DNA of 7,417 nucleotides from Candidatus Margulisiibacteriota bacterium (GTDB taxonomy: Bacteria; Margulisbacteria; Marinamargulisbacteria; DT-59), in the NCBI GenBank assembly GCA_013215865.1, contig JABSQL010000210.1:1-7417 (forward strand). Reading direction: 5' to 3'. Each line of letters begins with the position of its first letter. Positions within the stretch are counted from its first letter, which is position 1. A program made the translations under genes and the position numbers. The notes beneath the pieces are model-generated. The model saw only the letters and a program-made list of their open reading frames with translations, searched no databases and had not been told where the DNA came from. This document shows, piece after piece, positions 1 to 5,515 of this stretch.

Positions 1-2
1 AA

Positions 3-134
3 GGGTTTAATAACAAGGTTAAAGTTGTTATGAGAAGATCTTATGGCTTTAGAACTTATGCTGCTCTAGAAATTGCTCTTTACCATTCTTTAGGTAACTT
101 GCCTTCTCCCCCTTTGACCCACACTTTCTTCTGA
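3..134 (+). pseudogene. Transposase C-terminal end, cut by the window edge (probably ISL3-like)
   Basis: An open frame enters from the left edge with no start codon and ends at TGA 132-134, giving 43 residues. The visible peptide contains NNKVKVVMRRSYGFRTY, then an ALEIALYHSLG segment, and ends LTHTFF. A basic stretch followed by YGFRTY and a short helix is what I associate with the C-terminus of DDE transposases of the ISL3 (IS204/IS1001/IS1165) type, where it follows the last catalytic Glu. The family call is from memory of that pattern. No catalytic residue lies in the window, so whether the element is intact outside the window is unknown, and the label pseudogene only means partial here. 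A hairpin starts on its stop codon, and the kinase gene starts about 170 bp further on. Confidence 0.55.
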
Positions 135-166
135 GGAGGCCAATTTTTTTCATTGGTGGTTCCTCC
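135..166. repeat. Interrupted inverted repeat behind the transposase stop (possible IS end or terminator)
   Basis: GGAGGCCAAT at 135-144 faces ATTGG at 152-156 and CCTCC at 162-166. The inner arms CCAAT/ATTGG pair around a 7-nt loop, and the outer arms GGAGG/CCTCC pair across a 5-nt bulge (TGGTT). The structure begins on the transposase stop codon. There is no U-run after it, only AT-rich sequence, so a classical intrinsic terminator is not well supported. It could be the terminal part of the insertion sequence or a barrier against read-through into the kinase gene. Confidence 0.4.
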
Positions 167-256
167 CATTTAAATTTAATAATTAGATTTTAATGTATTT
201 ATATAAAATTTAAAAGGCCGGAAGAAAGAGGGAAGTAGCAAAAAGATAAAAAGATC

Positions 257-265
257 TGGTACACT
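257..265 (+). promoter_or_regulatory. Candidate extended -10 promoter element for the kinase gene
   Basis: TGGTACACT fits an extended -10 (TGn followed by TACACT, four of six matches to TATAAT). It would give a leader of roughly 35 nt before the GTG start at 306. No good -35 hexamer is seen 16-18 nt upstream. The same TGnTACACT arrangement occurs in front of the isomerase gene (minus strand, 2634-2626), which is the main reason to list it. Confidence 0.25.
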
Positions 266-291
266 ATCTAAAGTGGCAAATATCAATCACT

Positions 292-297
292 AAGGAG
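292..297 (+). promoter_or_regulatory. Ribosome binding site of the kinase gene (decides the GTG start)
   Basis: AAGGAG lies 8 nt before the GTG at 306. An in-frame TAA at 291-293 overlaps it, so no longer frame exists and GTG 306 is the first possible start. This fixes the N-terminus well. Confidence 0.8.
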
Positions 298-305
298 AAA
301 GAGGC

Positions 306-1700
306 GTGCCTTTAGGTATTCATGGCAATCACCATATTCCTGATAGTAAAAATCAACCTAAGGTCAGTAATGTCCCCGATGGATTTAAACCTGCCTCATC
401 AAAAGAAGCAGCGCAAGCGGCAGGCGATTTAAAAGATATTGATAAAGTTAAAATGATTGATAACTGGGACAACAACCAGTCTCATGGCGGCAGTTTCCGG
501 GGTATGTTTCACTATCGTTCCACGCTCTTAAAAGCCATAGATAAAACTATCAAGGCGTATAGTATTGATAAAAGTCCAGACAAGCTACAAGCCATATCTA
601 AAGCTATTTCCGAAGTAGAAGAAAGAGATTCTCATCTTGGATTCTTTCGAAAACATATTTTCAAAAAAGAACGGCCGGAGGCAATTGACGAGCTAAAGAA
701 GGAAGTATCTAAGCTATTACAAAACAAGGCACCTAATAGCAACCCCATAGACAATCATGAAAAGACTCGGTTTCAAAAATGTGAACAGGCAAAACTACCA
801 CCCAGGTACAAAAAGGGAGAGACATTAAGAATTGGAAACACAAGATATACCTTTCAAGATCCTATCGGAAATGGAAATAATGCGAAAGTATGGTCCGTAA
901 GAAGTGATGGAAAAATGTTTGCACTTAAAATCGTTTCAGGTAAGAAGGGTGAGGACACCCAAACTTCCATCTTGAAAGAAGCCAATATATCCCATGAACC
1001 CATCAATGCCTTATTCAATCCAACAGGAATGATTCATCGGGTGGCTAAGGATCAATCAAAATACCTCATTCTTATGGATCAGGTGCCTGGATATAACCTA
1101 GAGGAATATTTGGAAACACCAGATTTGAGCACGCATCAAAGAAGAAAGATATTTTACGATGTGATGCTTTCGGGATTAAGAGATTTGGAAAAATTTCATA
1201 GCGTAGGAGTTGTTCATGCTGATGTAAAGCCCGCTAATTTTATATACGATATAGAATCTGGTGATCCGTCAATCATCGATTTTGGTAGTGCCCAAAACGT
1301 GGATGAGCCGTTTTCCTGTTTACGGACACTGGGATATTTTAATCCTCAAATGATTCTTGATTCGTCAAAAAATGACCCGGAATTACTCAAAAGTCAGGAC
1401 ATATATGCCCTCATTGTGACTGGAATACGTATTCTATTGTGTACTCACAATCATTACTCAAAGCTATATTCTCGTGAAGATGGTTTTAATCATGGGGAGG
1501 TAGACAGGATCCATAGGGAAAACTTGGCCCTGATGAAAAAAGAATTTCCAGAAGAAGCTGCGTTACTATTACCCCTATTTAAAGAAGTTTCTAGAATAGA
1601 TAAATTTGATCAAACGTCATTCGAGAATCAAAAAAAATGTTTCGAGGCCGGCGCACATTATAACAAAAATCGTGTTGAGGAGGCGATAAACAGTGAATAA
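306..1700 (+). CDS. Eukaryotic-like Ser/Thr protein kinase with helical N-terminal extension, possible effector
   Basis: The 464-residue protein has a protein-kinase fold in its C-terminal half. Visible motifs are a Gly-rich loop IGNGNNAKV (187-195), the ATP-binding Lys in FALKIV (K208), a likely helix-C Glu (E225), a catalytic loop HADVKPAN (304-311, with D306, K308 and N311), the Mg-binding DFG (325-327) and a helix-F Asp (D365, SQDIYAL). All residues needed for catalysis are present, so an active kinase is expected. HAD replaces HRD, making it a non-RD type, and the usual APE motif after the activation loop is not recognisable (GYFNPQM, 343-349). Residues 1-60 are polar and low in hydrophobics. 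Residues 64-140 look like two or three amphipathic helices of the kind seen in some secreted bacterial proteins. There is no signal peptide or membrane segment, so it is cytosolic or exported by a leaderless route such as type III or IV secretion; that is inference. It overlaps the next gene by 8 nt. Kinase fold: confident. Substrate and secretion: unknown. Confidence 0.85.
   Translation: MPLGIHGNHHIPDSKNQPKVSNVPDGFKPASSKEAAQAAGDLKDIDKVKMIDNWDNNQSHGGSFRGMFHYRSTLLKAIDKTIKAYSIDKSPDKLQAISKAISEVEERDSHLGFFRKHIFKKERPEAIDELKKEVSKLLQNKAPNSNPIDNHEKTRFQKCEQAKLPPRYKKGETLRIGNTRYTFQDPIGNGNNAKVWSVRSDGKMFALKIVSGKKGEDTQTSILKEANISHEPINALFNPTGMIHRVAKDQSKYLILMDQVPGYNLEEYLETPDLSTHQRRKIFYDVMLSGLRDLEKFHSVGVVHADVKPANFIYDIESGDPSIIDFGSAQNVDEPFSCLRTLGYFNPQMILDSSKNDPELLKSQDIYALIVTGIRILLCTHNHYSKLYSREDGFNHGEVDRIHRENLALMKKEFPEEAALLLPLFKEVSRIDKFDQTSFENQKKCFEAGAHYNKNRVEEAINSE
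1677..1683 (+). promoter_or_regulatory. Strong ribosome binding site inside the kinase gene end, for the 119-aa gene
   Basis: GAGGAGG sits 9 nt before the GTG at 1693, inside the last codons of the kinase gene. It supports the GTG start and shows that the small gene is translated from the same transcript. Confidence 0.75.
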
Positions 1701-2052
1701 AGATAAACCGTTATCAGAAGATGTCCTAAAAAAGAATGTCATCTTGCTGCAACAAACAGATGTTAATTCTCTTTTGGTTCCCGTAAAAATACACACCTAT
1801 ACCGGTGATACATTTTCCCAACACCTTCATTGCTTGGTTGATGACACGACAGGTGACATTTTGGACATATCCAATATGACATTCAACCTTCAAGCGGATA
1901 ATCATCAAGATTTTATCTTGGAAGTTGTGTCTAATATACCCCTTAAAAAAATTCAGTCCATCCAAGCCAGCAGTGTATCAGACCTTTCCGATCTTGCCAG
2001 GGACATCATTACAGAGACCCTGTCTCGTTATACCAAAGACTATCTTGGCTAG
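1693..2052 (+). CDS. Small acidic protein of unknown function, partner of the kinase gene
   Basis: I do not recognise this 119-residue protein. It starts with GTG behind a strong Shine-Dalgarno and overlaps the kinase stop by 8 nt, so the two genes form one translationally linked unit. The predicted protein is soluble, clearly acidic by count of Asp/Glu against Lys/Arg, and has one Cys. No signal peptide or membrane helix is visible. Residues 15-80 alternate hydrophobic and polar residues as in a beta-rich domain; residues 84-115 look helical. Size, acidity and placement suit either a dedicated secretion chaperone of the kinase or an antitoxin/regulator that binds it, but nothing in the sequence chooses between these. 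Its stop codon (TAG 2050-2052) overlaps the stop of the opposing isomerase gene. Confidence 0.75.
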   Translation: MNKDKPLSEDVLKKNVILLQQTDVNSLLVPVKIHTYTGDTFSQHLHCLVDDTTGDILDISNMTFNLQADNHQDFILEVVSNIPLKKIQSIQASSVSDLSDLARDIITETLSRYTKDYLG

Positions 2053-2597
2053 TTATCGGATGCTAATTTAGGGAAGTGTTCGTCCAGCATATCATTCCAA
2101 GCAGCTATGGTTTCAGCATGCTGCCCAAGAAGGGCTTCTATATCCCCTTCAATGAGTATACTTTCTATGGTATCGCCCTGAGAGATTTGATTCACAACTT
2201 CTTGGTCTTCTGGGGAGGTTGTTTCACCAAATACCGTATGCTTGCCGTCTAGCCAATCTGTTGGAATATGGGTAATAAAAAATTGGCTGCCGTTGGTCCC
2301 AGGTCCAGAATTGGCCATAGAAAGTATCCCAGGTTTGTCATGTTTCAAGTGGTCTGTGCACTCATCTTCGAATTGATAACCGGGGCCACCTGTTCCTGTT
2401 CCCTCTGGACAGCCCCCTTGAATCATAAAATCATCAATGACCCTATGAAAGGATAAATTATTGTAAAATCCACGCTGAGCCAAATTTACAAAATTTGCAA
2501 CAGTGAGTGGGGTATCTTTATCGAACAATTTGATATGAATATCACCTTTATTGGTTTTAATATGAGCAAGTAATGCATGATTTGAACGGTTGTCCAT
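2049..2597 (-). CDS. Cyclophilin-type peptidyl-prolyl cis-trans isomerase, cytoplasmic
   Basis: This 182-residue protein catalyses cis-trans isomerisation of Xaa-Pro bonds during protein folding. The cyclophilin core covers about residues 10-150. Active-site residues aligned with human cyclophilin A are R52, F57, M58 and Q60 in [13 protein letters not shown], then Q105 and F106 in NGSQFFI, and W115, L116 and H120 in [11 protein letters not shown]. The Trp is the cyclosporin-sensitive type of residue, which many bacterial forms lack. There is no signal peptide, so it acts in the cytoplasm. About 30 extra residues follow the core (151-182), probably one or two helices, beyond the roughly 164 residues of the shortest bacterial forms. 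The ATG at 2597 is preceded by AAAGGAG at 2609-2603, 5 nt away. Transcribed on its own from the divergent region; its stop overlaps that of the facing 119-aa gene. The exact symbol (ppiB or other) is uncertain. Confidence 0.95.
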   Translation of the reverse strand: MDNRSNHALLAHIKTNKGDIHIKLFDKDTPLTVANFVNLAQRGFYNNLSFHRVIDDFMIQGGCPEGTGTGGPGYQFEDECTDHLKHDKPGILSMANSGPGTNGSQFFITHIPTDWLDGKHTVFGETTSPEDQEVVNQISQGDTIESILIEGDIEALLGQHAETIAAWNDMLDEHFPKLASDN

Positions 2598-2602
2598 GAG
2601 AA

Positions 2603-2609
2603 CTCCTTT
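2603..2609 (-). promoter_or_regulatory. Ribosome binding site of the isomerase gene
   Basis: On the minus strand AAAGGAG ends 5 nt before the ATG at 2597-2595. It supports this start over internal ones. Confidence 0.75.
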
Positions 2610-2620
2610 GGGAAGAATTT

Positions 2621-2650
2621 TCTACAGTGTAGCAAGGGTCTATATATAAT
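2621..2650 (+). promoter_or_regulatory. Candidate promoter for the exported-protein gene and possibly the downstream operon
   Basis: A perfect -10 TATAAT (2645-2650) follows a -35-like TCTACA (2621-2626, four of six matches to TTGACA) at an 18-nt spacing. Transcription would start near 2657 with a leader of about 80 nt before the ATG at 2736. AT-rich DNA gives chance TATAAT matches, so this is a moderate call. Confidence 0.4.
2626..2634 (-). promoter_or_regulatory. Candidate extended -10 element for the isomerase gene, overlapping a short palindrome
   Basis: On the minus strand TGCTACACT resembles an extended -10 and would start transcription near 2620, about 23 nt before the ATG. It overlaps the 11-bp perfect inverted repeat CTACAGTGTAG (2622-2632) and touches the -35 of the opposing candidate promoter, so the two divergent promoters would compete for this spot. 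Confidence 0.25.
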
Positions 2651-2724
2651 TCCATTTCTAGTTACAGGCCATGACCATGTTCTGAAATGAAAATCTAAGG
2701 TAAACTAAGGAGAGAAATTATGCC

Positions 2725-2730
2725 AGGAGG
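2725..2730 (+). promoter_or_regulatory. Ribosome binding site deciding the start of the exported-protein gene
   Basis: AGGAGG lies 5 nt before the ATG at 2736. A second, equally good site, AAGGAG at 2707-2712, lies 7 nt before another ATG at 2720 in a different frame, which runs only 29 codons to TGA 2807-2809. The frame starting at 2736 is chosen because it begins with a clear signal peptide and stays open for 150 codons. Confidence 0.7.
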
Positions 2731-2735
2731 GCCGT

Positions 2736-3188
2736 ATGTTAAAGTCAGTATTACTATTTGGATTTGTGTTAACACTCTTTTCAGGAGTTTGGGCAGATGT
2801 AAAAATTGAACGGGTTACAGGGAACATTGAGCTTCAGGAGGTGGTTACCGCCTTTGATGAAGCGGCCATGGTGAAAGTGCCATTTGGAAAAAACTTACAA
2901 GGCGTATCAAAAATATATATAGATAATTTTTTTGGAAAGAAAATTGTAAAAGCGATACCCAGCATCAAGAATCCAACTTCAGAAGTGAGATATTGTCAGT
3001 ATTATGTTGCATTCTTTGATGAAGATGGGTTACTCATTGGGAGCACTGGCCAAGGCGGATATTTATCAGCTGGAAGCGAGTTTCAGTTTAGTAATTGTAC
3101 GATTCCTTTGCCTGAAGAAGAGATCGCCAAAATCACCAGCTACCAAGTTATACTGTATGAATCAGCAGAAGAAATAGGTCGAAATTAG
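2736..3188 (+). CDS. Small exported protein, possibly an FxLYD-like beta domain
   Basis: The 150-residue product has a classical Sec signal peptide: a Lys at position 3, a hydrophobic core LLFGFVLTLF, and a likely signal-peptidase I site after GVWA at residue 20. The mature part of about 130 residues is predicted beta-rich. Residues 79-143 (NPTSEV..., FFDEDGLLIG, LSAGSEFQF, YQVILYE) recall the FxLYD/bacterial Ig-like pattern of a conserved domain that follows changes in polypeptide flexibility on cell surfaces; this is a resemblance by eye, not a firm family call. Two Cys (C87, C121) could form a disulfide in an oxidising periplasm. There is no lipobox, so it is not a lipoprotein. It lies 13 nt before yqeK and may share its transcript. 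In relatives nadD often occupies this place, but this gene is unrelated to nadD. Confidence 0.8.
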   Translation: MLKSVLLFGFVLTLFSGVWADVKIERVTGNIELQEVVTAFDEAAMVKVPFGKNLQGVSKIYIDNFFGKKIVKAIPSIKNPTSEVRYCQYYVAFFDEDGLLIGSTGQGGYLSAGSEFQFSNCTIPLPEEEIAKITSYQVILYESAEEIGRN

Positions 3189-3201
3189 TTTATATATACC
3201 G

Positions 3202-3807
3202 ATGAATATTGAGGATCTCATATCGCGTATTGCCAAGTATATTTCTCCCAAACGTCTGGACCATGTGAAGCGGGTATCAGAAGTGGCAAAATCATTGGCA
3301 CTCCATTGGAAGGTAGATTCGCAGAAAGCAGAGATTGCTGGATTGGTTCATGATATTGCTAAAAAAATGACACCTTCATACCTGGTTGAAAAGGGGGTTT
3401 CCCATGATAAGACCTTCCCAAAAGTTTTCGAAACATATCCGAATGTGTGGCATGCATGGGTATCTCCTGTTGCTATTTCCCATTTTTTAAAACTATCCTC
3501 TCGGGACATTGCATCTGCATCAAAATGGCACACCACGGGAAATGCAAAAATGAGTAAACTATCTCAAATTGTATTTATTGCTGATTATCTTGATCCAGAG
3601 CGAACACTCAGTTCCCGGTCGGCACTGACGGATATTGCATACACACATTTGGATTTGGCAACATACTGTATTAGTGCGAAGGCGTTGATACAATTGGTAA
3701 AAAAAGCTTTGCCTATTCATCCATATACATTACAATGCCACAACTATTACCTTACGACTATTTCTGAGTTGGACACGAAGCGAGTAAAATCGATAATATT
3801 GGAATGA
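3202..3807 (+). CDS. yqeK: YqeK-type HD-domain protein, probable symmetrical Ap4A hydrolase
   Basis: The 201-residue protein belongs to the HD superfamily. YqeK enzymes split diadenosine tetraphosphate into two ADP, lowering a stress-linked dinucleotide. Putative metal and catalytic residues are H21 (LDHVKRV), the H50-D51 pair in GLVHDIAKK, H84 in the VWHAW segment, H110 in SKWHTTGN, and D128 in FIADYLDPER; the last phrase is highly typical of YqeK. H84 stands where many YqeK proteins have a Leu-His-Gly motif, so that segment is somewhat divergent. Length is usual for the family (about 185-200). The ATG at 3202 puts the first His near residue 21, as in B. subtilis YqeK, but no Shine-Dalgarno is seen before it, only TTTATATATACCG. 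It ends in an ATGA overlap with the LCP gene. Confidence 0.9.
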   Translation: MNIEDLISRIAKYISPKRLDHVKRVSEVAKSLALHWKVDSQKAEIAGLVHDIAKKMTPSYLVEKGVSHDKTFPKVFETYPNVWHAWVSPVAISHFLKLSSRDIASASKWHTTGNAKMSKLSQIVFIADYLDPERTLSSRSALTDIAYTHLDLATYCISAKALIQLVKKALPIHPYTLQCHNYYLTTISELDTKRVKSIILE

Positions 3808-5165
3808 TCATGAATCGGTTTAAATATTTTTCTATACGATGGGTTGTTGCTGGCTTGGGTCTGGCACTGATGCTCTGTTCTTTTGGGTTTTATATCGGGG
3901 CTTCTATTGGGTCTGTTACTGTCATTGAATCTATTTTGACGCTGATGCCTCAAAAGCGACTCACAGGGGTTAATATTTTAGCAGTGGGTGTGGATGATAC
4001 TAAGACCAGTCAGCGATCAGATACAATCTTGGTTTTGCATCTAGATGATGTGAACCAACGCATTGGTATTATTTCTATACCAAGAGATACGTATATCAAA
4101 ATTGAGGGGCAGGGGATGACCAAAGTGAATCATGCCTACTCTCATGGCGGGATAAAACTGCTTCAGAAATCTGTGTCCAATTTTTTAAATATCCCGATTG
4201 ATTATTATATTAAAATCTATTTGAAAGGTGTTGAAAATATTGTAGATCAATTGGGAGGGATTTCCATTGATGTGGAAAAAAATATGTTTTATAAAGACCA
4301 AGCAGGAGATGTCTATATTGACCTTGAAAAGGGTCATCAGAATTTAAATGGGAAGGAGATGGTGTCGTATCTGCGTTTCCGGCATGATCAAAAAGGAGAT
4401 ATTGGTAGGATTAAGCGTCACCAGTCATTTATACGTTCAGTTATTGATAAAGTGATGGATTCGGGTGAAATATGGAAGGCACCTAGGACATTAATGAAAT
4501 TAGCAGATAATCTTGATACAAATTTATCAAAAAGAGAAATCATTGGTCTTGCCCTCCAATTCTCAGAAGTATTTAAGTCAAACAATTTTGATGTTGGAAC
4601 CATACCAGGTGCCGTTACTCTAATAGATGGCGTCAGTTATTGGCGACCCGATATTATTCGATTGGACTCTGTTGTGGATACGATGCTTCATGGATTTGAA
4701 ACTAAAGTGGCCCAGGTGGAGATAAAAGTTGAGACGGTAGATAAAAGAGCCAGTCAAGAAGAACGTCGGACCGTGACTTTAAAAGAAGTTACCAGGCTCA
4801 CTGAACAGACAAATATTATTGAAAGAGAAAAAGCAGATGTGAAATCTGGAAAATTGATTTATATAGAAATACTAAATGGGAATGGTATAGATGGGGAGGC
4901 GAGATGGGCATCTGCATTCCTGAAAGAAAGAGGCTATAAAATCCCTTGGATTGGAAATGCGGGTTCTTTCAATTATGAAGAAACGTTGTTGGTGGACTGG
5001 AAGGGTAACACTGATAGAACGATTGCGTTGGCGGCTGCGTTACGCATAGATCCTTCTAAAATTATTGTATATGACCGGCCTGAGAAAAAATTAGATGTCT
5101 CTATTGTATTGGGAAAAGATTGGGAATCTATTCGGATTGCTTGGGAGTCTAGCCAAACGCTATGA
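3804..5165 (+). CDS. LCP (LytR-CpsA-Psr) family envelope glycopolymer transferase with LytR C-terminal domain
   Basis: The 453-residue protein is a membrane-anchored enzyme of the family that transfers lipid-linked glycopolymers to peptidoglycan. Order of parts: a short cytoplasmic N-terminus, one transmembrane helix (about 13-35), an LCP catalytic domain (about 54-215), a middle region with an acidic/basic linker (about 300-345), and a LytR_C domain (about 350-440, starting IYIEILNGNG). LCP signatures are RSDT (71-74), IPRDT (92-96), the NHAY segment (109-112) and SYLRFRHD with GDIGRIKRHQ (188-207), whose Arg residues bind the pyrophosphate lipid head; R71, D73, R94, R191, R202 and R205 are all present. 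The catalytic part faces outward. What polymer it transfers cannot be read here. The start is ATG 3804 overlapping yqeK, or ATG 3810; both keep the anchor intact. Confidence 0.92.
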   Translation: MIMNRFKYFSIRWVVAGLGLALMLCSFGFYIGASIGSVTVIESILTLMPQKRLTGVNILAVGVDDTKTSQRSDTILVLHLDDVNQRIGIISIPRDTYIKIEGQGMTKVNHAYSHGGIKLLQKSVSNFLNIPIDYYIKIYLKGVENIVDQLGGISIDVEKNMFYKDQAGDVYIDLEKGHQNLNGKEMVSYLRFRHDQKGDIGRIKRHQSFIRSVIDKVMDSGEIWKAPRTLMKLADNLDTNLSKREIIGLALQFSEVFKSNNFDVGTIPGAVTLIDGVSYWRPDIIRLDSVVDTMLHGFETKVAQVEIKVETVDKRASQEERRTVTLKEVTRLTEQTNIIEREKADVKSGKLIYIEILNGNGIDGEARWASAFLKERGYKIPWIGNAGSFNYEETLLVDWKGNTDRTIALAAALRIDPSKIIVYDRPEKKLDVSIVLGKDWESIRIAWESSQTL

Positions 5166-5515
5166 ACAGTGAGGCATATATCAAAAGAATATGTGAAGTT
5201 GCGTCTGAGAAAAAAGCAATGGACATCTGTGTTTATGAGTTAAAGGTGCCGGTATTATCAGATACAGTGATTGTATTGAGTGTGAAAAATCATATTCATG
5301 CCAAAGCGACTGCTGTGGAGCTGGTGAAAGAAGTCCGCAAAAATTCGGATGTTTACAGTGATTTATCGAAACCAACTCTAACAGGAGATGCTGCCAGTGG
5401 ATGGGTTATATTGGATATGGGGAATATGATTGTTCACATCATGGATTCAACAATGCGGCAGATGTATGAAATAGATTTGCTTTTAGAGAGCCAAGCGGTG
5501 GTCTATCATATATGA
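5162..5515 (+). CDS. rsfS: Ribosomal silencing factor RsfS
   Basis: The 117-residue protein matches RsfS (DUF143, Iojap family), which binds ribosomal protein uL14 on the 50S subunit and blocks joining to 30S, saving energy in starvation. Diagnostic parts are KAMDI (18-22), the HAKATAVELV helix (46-55) and the C-terminal core GWVILDMGNMIVHI (80-93) followed by R99 and Y102 (STMRQMYEI). The usual DYFVI segment is replaced by SDTVIVL (33-39), so the copy is divergent in its first half but keeps the uL14-facing core. Length is normal (105-120). It starts within the LCP stop (ATGA, 5162-5165) and ends within the pyrB start. Only a weak GGGAG (5143-5147), 14 nt away, precedes it, so translational coupling is likely. 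Confidence 0.93.
   Translation: MNSEAYIKRICEVASEKKAMDICVYELKVPVLSDTVIVLSVKNHIHAKATAVELVKEVRKNSDVYSDLSKPTLTGDAASGWVILDMGNMIVHIMDSTMRQMYEIDLLLESQAVVYHI

Noticed and set aside
170..222. AT-rich block before the kinase gene as an origin or strong promoter
   Set aside because: It has no DnaA-box-like repeats or iterons and no convincing -35/-10 pair; it is simple AT-rich spacer.
1726..1965. Minus-strand frame inside the 119-aa gene
   Set aside because: It is the antisense shadow of a gene with a strong RBS and operon overlap, and lacks its own RBS.
2268..2456. Plus-strand frame inside the isomerase gene
   Set aside because: It is antisense to a well-supported cyclophilin, has no RBS and encodes no recognisable pattern.
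3189..3201. TTTATATATACC before yqeK as an internal promoter -10
   Set aside because: The TATATA run directly abuts the start codon, leaving no room for a leader, and there is no -35 element.
3747..3953. Minus-strand frame across the yqeK/LCP junction, and similar frames at 3348-3536, 4418-4603 and 5181-5375
   Set aside because: All oppose genes with clear family motifs and have low-information translations.
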